Shown here one piece after another: positions 56,862 to 64,000 of a stretch of 64,000 nt of DNA. This DNA comes from Candidatus Krumholzibacteriota bacterium (lineage in GTDB: Bacteria; Krumholzibacteriota; Krumholzibacteriia; LZORAL124-64-63). The notes below the pieces were generated by a model, which was not told where the DNA came from, did not search any database, and saw only the letters and a program-made list of their open reading frames with translations. How positions within the stretch are numbered: position 1 is the stretch's first letter; each line of letters opens with the position of its first letter. The position numbers and the translations under genes were made by a program. The stretch spans positions 1,036,694 through 1,100,693 of the forward strand of contig JAKLEB010000001.1 of NCBI GenBank assembly GCA_022711765.1, written 5' to 3'.

Positions 56862-58433
56862 ATGACGCCGCGCTCGATCCTTGGCCTGCTGATGCTCGTG
56901 GTCCTCGCGTCGATCTGGGGGTGCGACAACGACACCACCAACGACGTGGGCAGTCCGGCCGCGGGCACCGACAAGACGTGTCTCGGCTGCCATTCCAGCG
57001 AGGATCTGCTCAAGGAAGCCCTGGGCCTGGCGAAGACGGCGCCGGGGGAAAGCGCCAAGGGGTCCGGGCAAGCCGGCGACCTGCCGCCGCTCGAGCCGTG
57101 GGAGAAGGTCCTCATCGCCGGTGCGAACGGCGCCGCGTTCCTCGCGAGCGTGCACGGCCCCTTCTATGACGGCGATGCGAACCCGGCCCCGCACGTCCTG
57201 ACCTGCCAGCATTGCCACGCCGGGCGCGCCGACGACACGTTCCTCACGATGGCCGAGGCGCACGAGGGGATGATCGCCGATCCGAGCGTTCCCGGCCAGT
57301 CCGGTTGCACGGGCTGTCACGCGACCGATTTCGCGGCGTCCGCCTGCGACGCGTGCCACGCGGACCAGGTCGCGGACGGGGCCACGAGCCTGCACACCAC
57401 GCTGCGGGGGTTCAAGACCGCGATCGAGGAGCGCTGCCCCGCCTTCGCGAGCGGCGACTTCGACGGGTTCTTCACCGAGAGCTGCGCGAGCTGTCACGGC
57501 TCGTGCGGCCAGTGCCACGTGAGCCGGCCCGACGCCGTGGGCGGCGGCTTCGCGCGGCTCGCGGACCTGTCGCTCTCCCACCGGTTCGCCTCCGAGCCGT
57601 CGATGACCGAGCAATGCACCGCGTGCCACGGCGCCACCGTGGGCGCCGATTTCCGCGGCGAGCTGCCGGGCAACGCGCCGGACGCGCACCACGAGCGCGG
57701 CCTCGATTGCGCGTTCTGCCACACCGCGGCCGAGCTCCACGGCGACGGGACCGCCTACGACCACCGCTACGAGGTCGAGGAGATGCCCCGTTGCCGCGAT
57801 TGCCATGAAGCCGACGTCGCCGTGAACGCCGGCACGAGCGACTGCGCGGTCTGCCACCCGGGCGGCGGCGTGACGGTCGTCCCGGCGGCCCGGCTGAACC
57901 ACGCGCACCACGCGGGCGTCAGCGCGAACTGCATGCACTGCCATGACCCGGTGCCGCACGTGGCGCTGCCGACCGCCCAGTGCCAGGTCTGCCACTCCCA
58001 GCCCTCGACGGGCTGCACCAACTGCCACGATCTCGGCGGAGGACTCGACGCGTACGCGATCGATCCGAGCGCGATCCAGTTCAAGATCGGGCGGAACGCC
58101 AATCCGGCCCGCAGCGAGTACGACATCGCCGTCGTGCGGCACGCGCCCGTCGATCCCGAGACCTACGCGAACTGGGGGCTGGACGCTCCCGACTACGACA
58201 GCCGGCCGACCTGGCAGTACGCGTCGCCGCACAACATCGCGCTCGCGACGCCGCAGACGGCGGCGGTCGCCGGCCAGAACTGCGCCTATAGCTGTCATCG
58301 GTCCCCCAGCGGACCGGACGGATTCCTGCTGCGGGAGTCCGACCTGTACGAAGCGGACGGGACGACGCCTCTTCCCGACTACGAGGCCAATCTCGGCGTC
58401 GTGATCCCCGGGACCTTCCCGGGGGATCGGTAG
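56862..58433 (+). CDS. surface multiheme cytochrome c, 13-14 hemes (MtrC-like role)
   Basis: The 523-residue protein has a lipoprotein-like signal (LLMLVVLASIWGC, Cys21). I count thirteen CxxCH motifs and one CAYSCH, a CxxxCH variant. It is not recognisably an MtrC/OmcA paralogue by sequence, but its place after the MtrA-MtrB pair and its predicted lipidation fit an outer-surface terminal cytochrome. GGGGAG precedes the ATG. An 11-bp hairpin follows. Electron partners may be minerals, electrodes or another cell; none is shown by the sequence. Confidence 0.85.
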   Translation: MTPRSILGLLMLVVLASIWGCDNDTTNDVGSPAAGTDKTCLGCHSSEDLLKEALGLAKTAPGESAKGSGQAGDLPPLEPWEKVLIAGANGAAFLASVHGPFYDGDANPAPHVLTCQHCHAGRADDTFLTMAEAHEGMIADPSVPGQSGCTGCHATDFAASACDACHADQVADGATSLHTTLRGFKTAIEERCPAFASGDFDGFFTESCASCHGSCGQCHVSRPDAVGGGFARLADLSLSHRFASEPSMTEQCTACHGATVGADFRGELPGNAPDAHHERGLDCAFCHTAAELHGDGTAYDHRYEVEEMPRCRDCHEADVAVNAGTSDCAVCHPGGGVTVVPAARLNHAHHAGVSANCMHCHDPVPHVALPTAQCQVCHSQPSTGCTNCHDLGGGLDAYAIDPSAIQFKIGRNANPARSEYDIAVVRHAPVDPETYANWGLDAPDYDSRPTWQYASPHNIALATPQTAAVAGQNCAYSCHRSPSGPDGFLLRESDLYEADGTTPLPDYEANLGVVIPGTFPGDR

Positions 58434-58457
58434 GCGGAATCGGACGGAGACCCCGGG

Positions 58458-58484
58458 CGAGCGCCGGCGGAGAGCCGGCGCTCG
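58458..58484. terminator. 11-bp hairpin between converging genes
   Basis: CGAGCGCCGGC pairs perfectly with GCCGGCGCTCG over a 5-base loop, between the multiheme gene (plus) and the HD-domain gene (minus). Confidence 0.7.
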
Positions 58485-58493
58485 GCGTTCGCG

Positions 58494-59057
58494 TCAGAGA
58501 CCGAGGTCGCCGCCAATCGGCACCAGCGCTTCGAGCACGTGCTCGACGACCGCCTCGACCTCGAGTCCGAGGTCGGCCGCCCCCTCGGCGATCTCCTCCC
58601 GGTTCACCTTGGCGGCGAAGTCCTTCTTCTTGAGCTTCTTGAGCACCGACCTCGCCTGGACCTGGGCGATCTTGCGGTCCGGCTGGACCATGGCGCAAGC
58701 CATGCAGAATCCGCAGAGCTCGTCGACCGCGAAGAGCCAGCGCGCGCAGTCGTTCTCGCGCGGCACGCCGGTGTGGCTCGCGTGCGACAGGACGGTGCGC
58801 ACGAATTCCTCCGGGTAGCCCCGCGCGCGCAGGATCTCCGCCCCCCGGAACGGATGGTCCTCCGTGGTCGGAAACCGTTCGTAGTCGAAATCGTGGAGGA
58901 GGCCGACCGCGGCCCAGTAGTCGGGGTCGTTGCCGGTTCGCGCCGCGGCCGCGCGCAGCGCGGCCTCGACCGCGTAGGCGTGGCGCCGCAAGGCTTCCCC
59001 TTTGGTATACTCATGCAGCAACGCGAGGACGGTCTCGCGGCGGTACAGGTCGGACAT
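58494..59057 (-). CDS. HD-domain hydrolase
   Basis: A 187-residue protein with His26, then LLHDFDYE (His55-Asp56) and a later SHASH, the order of metal ligands in an HD domain. The family hydrolyses phosphate esters; the substrate is unknown. The ATG at 59057 has GGAGG upstream. The gene diverges from the TIGR04282 gene over 234 bases. Confidence 0.85.
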   Translation of the reverse strand: MSDLYRRETVLALLHEYTKGEALRRHAYAVEAALRAAAARTGNDPDYWAAVGLLHDFDYERFPTTEDHPFRGAEILRARGYPEEFVRTVLSHASHTGVPRENDCARWLFAVDELCGFCMACAMVQPDRKIAQVQARSVLKKLKKKDFAAKVNREEIAEGAADLGLEVEAVVEHVLEALVPIGGDLGL

Positions 59058-59151
59058 GGAATCGCCTCCGGTGGATGGGTCCGGGCCGCCAGTATCCCAC
59101 GCCGGGGCGAGCCGACCAAGCTGGCGGTTGCGGAACTCTCGCAGTTCGGTT

Positions 59152-59168
59152 AACTCAATGCATGAGTT
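59152..59168. promoter_or_regulatory. possible operator, inverted AACTCA half-sites
   Basis: AACTCA and TGAGTT are separated by 5 bases, in an AT-richer stretch between the divergent HD-domain and TIGR04282 genes. A symmetric regulator could bind here; there is no further support. Confidence 0.25.
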
Positions 59169-59291
59169 TACATATCCGGTTTCGCGACGGACCGCCCCGC
59201 CCCGGATCGAGGGCAGGCTGACCGCTGGCCCCCGTCGCGACCGGACCGGTCCCGGGCGGACGCGGAAGCCGTTGCCGACACGGAGGTTGCC

Positions 59292-59933
59292 ATGCCAGAC
59301 CACCTGATCCTGATGACGCGCTATCCGCGAGTCGGCCAGAGCAAGGCTCGCTTCATTCCCGCCCTGGGCGCCGACGGCGCCGCCCGCCTCCAGCGCAAGC
59401 TGACCGAACGGGCCGTCGCGACGGCCCGCGCCTGGAGGTCTGCCGGTCCCGCCCGCCGCGCCTGCGTCGCCTGCGAGGGCGCCACCATCGGCGAGTACCG
59501 CGACTGGCTCGGCGACGACCTCGATTACGAGGCGCACAGCGGCGGCAGCCTCGGAGCGCGCATGGCCGTCGCGTCGGTCCGCGCGTTCAGCCAGGGCGCG
59601 GATCGCGTCGTGCTCGCCGGCGTCGACTGCCCCGAGCTCGACGCCATCCAGCTCGCGCGCGCCTTCTTCGCGCTCGACCACGCCGACTGCGTGATCGGCC
59701 CCAGCCGCAACGGCGCGTACTACCTGATCGGGCTGGTCGCGCCCGCTCCGGCGCTCTTCGCGGGCATCCCGTGGGGCACCGGCGCGGTGCTGTCGCGCAC
59801 CCTCGCCGCCATGCGGCAGGACAAGCTGCGCGTCGGCGTGATGCCGGAACTGCCGGTCCTCGGCGGCCCTGGCGATCTGATCCACGCCGCGTCCCTGCTC
59901 GAGGAGCATCCGCTCGCCGACCCGGTGCGCTGA
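59292..59933 (+). CDS. TIGR04282-family glycosyltransferase-like protein
   Basis: A 213-residue protein matching the TIGR04282/DUF2064 family, which includes enzymes linked to arsenosugar and cofactor-nucleotide transfer. LILMTRYPRVGQSKARFIPALG is the N-terminal nucleotide-binding region (parts: MTRYPRVG, KARFIPALG). GVDCPEL and IGPSRNGAYYLIGL are the later substrate motifs. GGAGG precedes the ATG. The following YgjP-like gene is convergent, 9 bases away. No arsenic genes are nearby, so the arsenosugar label is not supported. Confidence 0.8.
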   Translation: MPDHLILMTRYPRVGQSKARFIPALGADGAARLQRKLTERAVATARAWRSAGPARRACVACEGATIGEYRDWLGDDLDYEAHSGGSLGARMAVASVRAFSQGADRVVLAGVDCPELDAIQLARAFFALDHADCVIGPSRNGAYYLIGLVAPAPALFAGIPWGTGAVLSRTLAAMRQDKLRVGVMPELPVLGGPGDLIHAASLLEEHPLADPVR

Positions 59934-59941
59934 CGCCGGGC

Positions 59942-60661
59942 TCACAGCTCCAGGGCTCCCCCCTGCTCGCGCAGCCAGGACATCTGCGCGTCGTGATCCG
60001 GACAGTGCCGGCGCACGAGCGCCCGCCAGCGGGGCCCATGGTCGCCGTGCGCCAGGTGGCAGAGCTCGTGGATGACGACGGCGTCGACGACCGCCGGCGG
60101 CGCCATCACCAGCCGGTAGCAGAACGACAGCGTGCCGCGGGAGCTGCAGCTACCCCACCGGCTCGTCCGGTCCCCGACCAGGACGCGGCGCGGCTGCAAC
60201 TGCAGCCGGTCGCCCAGATCGGCCGTGCGGGTCCGCAGGTGGACGCCTGCGAAGCGCCGCAGCCAGCGCTCCACGGCGGGTCGAGGATCCAGGATCTCCT
60301 GTGGCGGCAGCTCGAGGCGAAGGATCGTGTCCCGCACCGCGGCGCGCGGCCGCGAGCGTCCCTCCGCCAGCGGCGCCAGCTCGAGCCGCAGCCGGCGGCC
60401 CAGGACCGCGAGCTCGCTGCCGGTCGCCCACGCCAGTCGGCGGGGACCGTCCCAGACGCCGTGGCGATCCGCCTCGCGCGCGAGCCACTGCTCGCTCGCG
60501 GCGAGCAGCTCCTCGACGTCCCGCAGCGTGGCGCGGCGCGGGACCACCACCGCCACGCCGCCGCGCACGCTCACCTCGACGCGGACGCTGCGTGCGCGCG
60601 CGCTGCGCCGCAGGGACAGGCGCAGCGGACGGCCGCCGACCATGCGGACGAGCTCGTTCAT
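59942..60661 (-). CDS. YgjP-like (M48/SprT-type) metallopeptidase
   Basis: The 239-residue protein has the zinc motif HELCHLAHGDH (His198, His202) and the upstream RTSRWGSCS block typical of YgjP/DUF45 hydrolases. Members are often neighbours of restriction or RNA genes. Function is uncertain, with a probable cytoplasmic role. No strong ribosome-binding site precedes the ATG at 60661. Confidence 0.85.
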   Translation of the reverse strand: MNELVRMVGGRPLRLSLRRSARARSVRVEVSVRGGVAVVVPRRATLRDVEELLAASEQWLAREADRHGVWDGPRRLAWATGSELAVLGRRLRLELAPLAEGRSRPRAAVRDTILRLELPPQEILDPRPAVERWLRRFAGVHLRTRTADLGDRLQLQPRRVLVGDRTSRWGSCSSRGTLSFCYRLVMAPPAVVDAVVIHELCHLAHGDHGPRWRALVRRHCPDHDAQMSWLREQGGALEL

Positions 60662-60711
60662 CGCGGGGGCCGGCGCGCTGGCGCCATCCTCGAGAAATCG
60701 CCAATCGAGTG

Positions 60712-60741
60712 TTGATCTGCGCCCGCGAGCCGTGATAATAT
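60712..60741 (+). promoter_or_regulatory. sigma70-type promoter of cupredoxin gene
   Basis: TTGATC, 18 bases, TAATAT, about 90 bases before the ATG at 60830. A second -10-like TATAAG overlaps it. Confidence 0.55.
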
Positions 60742-60829
60742 AAGATGGAAATTGTCGTAGTTTCTGCTGGAACCTACGGCACCGCCGGGCGGGGCCGAAC
60801 CGCCCGTCTCACTCGCGAAAGGACCACCA

Positions 60830-61231
60830 ATGAAGCGATCGATCAGGATCTCGTCCGTCAGCGCCATGCTGGCGATCCTCCTTGCCGGTGCCGTCCAGGC
60901 GGCAGATTACGACGTCACTCAGATCAACACCACCTTCAATCCCGCCAACCTGATCATCCAGGCCGGCGACACCGTGAACTGGATCTGGACCTCCCTCGAT
61001 CACACGGTCACCAACGGCTTCGGCCCGGCCGACCCCGACGTCGGCACCCTCTTCGACGACCCCCTGAACGCCGCCAACCCCACGTTCAGCTACACGTTCA
61101 ACGTGGTCGGCACCTATCCGTACTTCTGTCGGCCTCACTTCACGATGGGGATGACCGGCACCATCACGGTGGAGCCGGTCGTCGGCGTCGAGGCCGCCAC
61201 CTGGAGCAACGTCAAGAACCTGTTCGACTAG
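60830..61231 (+). CDS. exported cupredoxin with C-terminal TWxxVKxLF motif
   Basis: The 133-residue blue-copper protein has a signal peptide (LAILLAGAVQA) and the ligands His58, Cys100, His103 and Met108 in the plastocyanin/azurin order (C-x2-H-x4-M). It likely shuttles electrons in the periplasm, possibly to or from the cytochrome systems at 1-9 kb or 54-58 kb. It ends ATWSNVKNLFD, the same motif as two other secreted proteins here. A 10-bp hairpin follows its stop. Confidence 0.9.
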   Translation: MKRSIRISSVSAMLAILLAGAVQAADYDVTQINTTFNPANLIIQAGDTVNWIWTSLDHTVTNGFGPADPDVGTLFDDPLNAANPTFSYTFNVVGTYPYFCRPHFTMGMTGTITVEPVVGVEAATWSNVKNLFD

Positions 61232-61255
61232 GGTCGCGCCCCCCAGGGGTCGATC

Positions 61256-61283
61256 AGGCGGCGGCTTTCCGGGGCCGCCGCCT
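61256..61283 (+). terminator. terminator hairpin after cupredoxin gene
   Basis: AGGCGGCGGC pairs with GCCGCCGCCT over an 8-base loop; only a short T-containing run (TCGTTTG) follows. Confidence 0.7.
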
Positions 61284-61369
61284 TCGTTTGCGCGCTTGCC
61301 AGCCCGGTCGCGCCTGCGGCACCATGGACAGTGTCCGCCGTCGAATTCCTGATCTTGCGGAGGGTTCCC

Positions 61370-62134
61370 ATGTTCTTCCTGCGCGGACGGCGCCGCCAGA
61401 AGCTCCTGCGCACTCCGCTCGACGAAGCGCAGCGCCGCTCGCTCCACGAGACGGCCCCGCTGTGCGCCGCGCTGCCCGCCGACCTGCGCCCGCGCCACGA
61501 GGGCGTCGTCCAGGTCCTGCTCGCGGAGAAGCACTTCGAGGGCGCGGGCGGCCTCGCGCTCACCGACGCCATGCGCCTGACGATCGCCGGACAGGCCGCG
61601 CTGCTCCAGCTGCGCGCGCACGCCGACTACTACCCCGGGCTCGACACCGTCCTCGTGTATCCCGACACCTTCGTCGTGACCGAGCCGGAGTGGGACGACA
61701 GCGGCGTGGTGCACGAGGCTCCCGACGAGCGCGCGGGCGAGTCGTGGCAGCGCGGCGCGATCGTGCTGAGCTGGAAGGACGTCGCCCACGAGTCCAGGCG
61801 CCGCGACGGCTACAACGTCGTCCTCCACGAGTTCGCCCACCAGCTCGACGAGCAGGACGGCGGCGCCGACGGCACGCCCCTGTTGCCCACCGCCGACCTC
61901 ACGAACCGCTGGCCCGAGGTCTTCCAGGCCGCCTTCGAGAAGCACCAGAAGGCGCTGCGCCGCCGCCGCGAGGTGCTCTTCGATGCCGACGCGGCCGAGA
62001 GCCCGACCGAATTCTTCGCGACCGCCGTCGAGGTGTTCTTCGAGTTCCCGCGCGACCTGCGCCGCGAGTTCCCCGACGTCTATGCCGTGCTGGCGGAGTA
62101 TCTCGAGCTCGACCCCGCGGGGTGGGGGGTTTGA
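61370..62134 (+). CDS. mtfA: MtfA-like zinc peptidase
   Basis: A 254-residue protein with the zinc-peptidase motif HEFAHQLD (His153, His157) and, further on, an Asp/Glu-rich segment AAESPTEFFATAVEVFFE that supplies the third ligand in the M90 family. E. coli MtfA controls sugar uptake by binding the repressor Mlc; a Mlc link is not shown here. GGAGG precedes the ATG. The TGA lies inside a perfect 28-base hairpin arm. Confidence 0.9.
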   Translation: MFFLRGRRRQKLLRTPLDEAQRRSLHETAPLCAALPADLRPRHEGVVQVLLAEKHFEGAGGLALTDAMRLTIAGQAALLQLRAHADYYPGLDTVLVYPDTFVVTEPEWDDSGVVHEAPDERAGESWQRGAIVLSWKDVAHESRRRDGYNVVLHEFAHQLDEQDGGADGTPLLPTADLTNRWPEVFQAAFEKHQKALRRRREVLFDADAAESPTEFFATAVEVFFEFPRDLRREFPDVYAVLAEYLELDPAGWGV

Positions 62135-62192
62135 ACGGTCCGCTGTCCGCGGGTGCTGCGCAAGCCCGCGGACAGCGGACCGTTCAAACCCC
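62126..62192. repeat. 28-base perfect inverted repeat over mtfA stop
   Basis: Arms 62126-62153 and 62165-62192 pair perfectly; the loop is TGCTGCGCAAG. The mtfA TGA (62132-62134) lies in the left arm. It sits between converging mtfA and the beta-helix gene and likely terminates both. Confidence 0.95.
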
Positions 62193-62239
62193 TGAGTGAT
62201 CACCAGCAACGCTTACGCTGCGAAAACGACGCCGTCGAG

Positions 62240-63421
62240 CTACCTGCCTTCCGTCCTGAAGAGCGCTTTCACCTCGGACCAGGTGTAGGACTCGACGGGC
62301 ATGGGGCCGCCGGCGAACGGCTCGTAGCGCACGATGACGTAGTGGGCGTCATCCATGGGATGGTGGTCGCGGTAGTCATCGATCCAGGCCGCGATCTGCG
62401 CGGGGTCGGTCGTGCCCCAGTAGTTCCCCGTGAGGTCCAGGTCGTAGGGCTGCTGCAGGCCACCGCGCCCCCAGAGAGCCCGGACGGACATGCCGCCGCC
62501 GTTGATAATGTGGTTGCCGTGGAAGTCCAGCGGGGAGTAGGCGACCTCGATCGAGGTGTAGCTGCCGCCCAGGAAGATGCAGTCCGTGACGGTCGTGACG
62601 GTACCGTTCGTCGCGAAGAACCCCGCCCAGCCATTGCCTTCACCGTCGAACACATTGTCCTGTAGCGTAAATACGGAACCCGTCAGCAATCCAATCGCTG
62701 GCGGATTCGCGCCGGTGACGCGGACATGGCATCTCTCGACGATGCCATGGGCCTGTTGTTCGAATTGGAAGCCGCCTTCGTAATCGTGGACGTTCGTGTC
62801 TCGAACGACCCACCCCATGCCCCCGACACCGGAGACCGCATAGCGCAGGCCGTCGGCGAACTCGCATTCGGTAATTGAGATGTTGTTTGCGCGGAATGCA
62901 GCAAGGCCTAGCTGTTGGGCGCCAAGAAACCGACAACGATCAAACGTGCTGCTTTCTAGCGACCATGTTGATACACCGATTTCGACGTCAGAGAACGCGC
63001 AGTTTTCGGCGCTGAGATTGGGGCCCTCGAAATGGACGCCTCTGTGCAGGCCGTTAACGGCCAGGTCCTTGACGTCTAGGTCGTCATTGTTGCAGGAGAT
63101 GCCGATCACGAAGATGGGGTAGTGGGGGTCGAAGTGATCCAACCCAATGACAGTCGCTTCAGGACCGCTACCCAGGAGGGTCAATCCCGGCGTCGTGATA
63201 TGTGCGCAGCACCATGTCTCCGAGACGTAGTCTGGCTCGAGCCGGTACTCCTCGAACCGGCCCGCGCCGATCCGGATCGTGTCCCCGGCTGCCGCTGCGT
63301 CGATCGCCTCGTAGATCACCGTGAAGTCGCCGCTGCCGTCCTTTTCGACCCGCCAGGTGCGCGCCGACGCCGGAGCTGCCGCCAGCACCCCCAGCACGAC
63401 GACGATCCACCTGGCACTCAC
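62240..63421 (-). CDS. secreted right-handed beta-helix protein with TWxxVKxLF motif
   Basis: The 393-residue protein has a signal peptide (WIVVVLGVLAAAPASA) and pectate-lyase-like beta-helix repeats (for example DGSGDFTVIYEAIDAAAAGDT at the start, then Asn/Cys-rich coils). I see no clear lyase active site. It ends VESYTWSEVKALFRTEGR, which contains the shared C-terminal motif followed by four extra residues. The GTG start has GAGGGGG upstream. The middle (about 62640-63240) is less GC-rich than its surroundings. Confidence 0.82.
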   Translation of the reverse strand: MSARWIVVVLGVLAAAPASARTWRVEKDGSGDFTVIYEAIDAAAAGDTIRIGAGRFEEYRLEPDYVSETWCCAHITTPGLTLLGSGPEATVIGLDHFDPHYPIFVIGISCNNDDLDVKDLAVNGLHRGVHFEGPNLSAENCAFSDVEIGVSTWSLESSTFDRCRFLGAQQLGLAAFRANNISITECEFADGLRYAVSGVGGMGWVVRDTNVHDYEGGFQFEQQAHGIVERCHVRVTGANPPAIGLLTGSVFTLQDNVFDGEGNGWAGFFATNGTVTTVTDCIFLGGSYTSIEVAYSPLDFHGNHIINGGGMSVRALWGRGGLQQPYDLDLTGNYWGTTDPAQIAAWIDDYRDHHPMDDAHYVIVRYEPFAGGPMPVESYTWSEVKALFRTEGR

Positions 63422-63585
63422 GGGATCCCCCTCTTCGCGGCTCCGGATCCGATGGCACGCCGATTCTACCACGCCTGCGGTACGACCGGGTGGCGATACT
63501 AGCAGACAGCATCGAGGATGATCCGGCGCCGCCCTCGGCCCCCTCGAAGCGCCCGCATCCGGCGAGCGGCGCGCCGGCCCCGACG

Positions 63586-63672
63586 AGGTGGGCGGCCGGT
63601 CAGCGCTCCCCGACGCGAGCAGGCTTGCGCAGCACCTGAGCGCGTCGGGGAGCGCTGACCGGCCGCCCACCT
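63586..63672. repeat. 32-base perfect inverted repeat downstream of guaB
   Basis: Arms 63586-63617 and 63641-63672 pair perfectly. An inner CAGG/CCTG stem closes an 11-base loop, CTTGCGCAGCA, the exact reverse complement of the loop at 62154-62164. It lies 10 bases past the guaB stop. Confidence 0.95.
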
Positions 63673-63682
63673 GGCCGCGGCA

Positions 63683-64000
<318 letters not shown>

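Noticed and set aside
59292..59933. Arsenosugar biosynthesis label for the TIGR04282 protein
   Set aside because: No arsenic-related genes nearby; family membership alone does not show it.

Overview
The window is a high-GC bacterial chromosome segment with dense, mostly co-directional genes, Shine-Dalgarno-led starts and frequent 4-8 bp stop/start overlaps. It has a Gram-negative cell plan: outer-membrane barrels, secreted multiheme cytochromes, a periplasmic adaptor and lipoproteins. Four secreted enzymes end in an Ig-like FlgD/T9SS-type tail (PNPFNP...GRLV...GTYVYRL...K). That tail, together with C25 (gingipain-class) peptidases, suggests a lineage of the FCB group or a neighbour such as Krumholzibacteriota, Eisenbacteria or Latescibacterota. 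This placement is inference: no rRNA is present and no secretion machinery was seen.

Layout. 1-1.2 kb: HAD fragment, CPBP protease, zinc ribbon. 1.3-8.9 kb (minus): a redox operon of a five-helix membrane protein, a 20-heme and a 16-heme cytochrome c, an outer-membrane barrel, an iron-sulfur/FAD oxidoreductase and a lipoprotein. 9-12 kb: exported Memo-like protein, then a tailed metalloprotease with a small coupled membrane protein. 12.2-17.9 kb (minus): divergent ketol-acid reductoisomerase, Yip1 protein, MacA-like adaptor and two MacB/FtsX permeases without an ATPase. 18-23.5 kb (plus): tRNA(CAU), tilS, ftsH, folP, cdaA. 23.9-29.2 kb (minus): an unusual signalling cluster (coiled-coil membrane protein, pseudo-receiver, excisionase-type HTH, STAS/GAF/degenerate HD-GYP protein). 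29.4-32.2 kb: hypothetical protein, serine-less alpha/beta hydrolase, queuosine-tRNA mannosyltransferase-like protein. 32.3-49.8 kb: secreted enzymes (subtilase, two giant C25 peptidases, exported TPR-CHAT protein) with an ECF sigma/anti-sigma pair. 50-53.5 kb: queF, amrS, queG, nitronate-monooxygenase-like gene. 53.8-58.4 kb (plus): a complete MtrA-MtrB-MtrC-like electron conduit. 58.5-64 kb: HD protein, TIGR04282 protein, YgjP-like peptidase, cupredoxin, MtfA-like peptidase, secreted beta-helix protein and the C-terminal end of guaB.

Two themes dominate. The first is electron transfer across the envelope: two separate barrel-plus-multiheme loci and a blue-copper protein, consistent with respiration on extracellular or insoluble acceptors or donors. 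The second is protein export: besides the four FlgD-like-tailed enzymes, three otherwise unrelated secreted proteins (44332-44994, 60830-61231, 62240-63421) share a C-terminal motif ExxTW[QS][DNE]VK[SNA]LF that I cannot assign to any named sorting signal. It is the best candidate here for an undescribed system. Three very long hairpins (27-32 paired bases), two containing the upstream gene's stop codon and two sharing an identical 11-base loop, are a second structural novelty.
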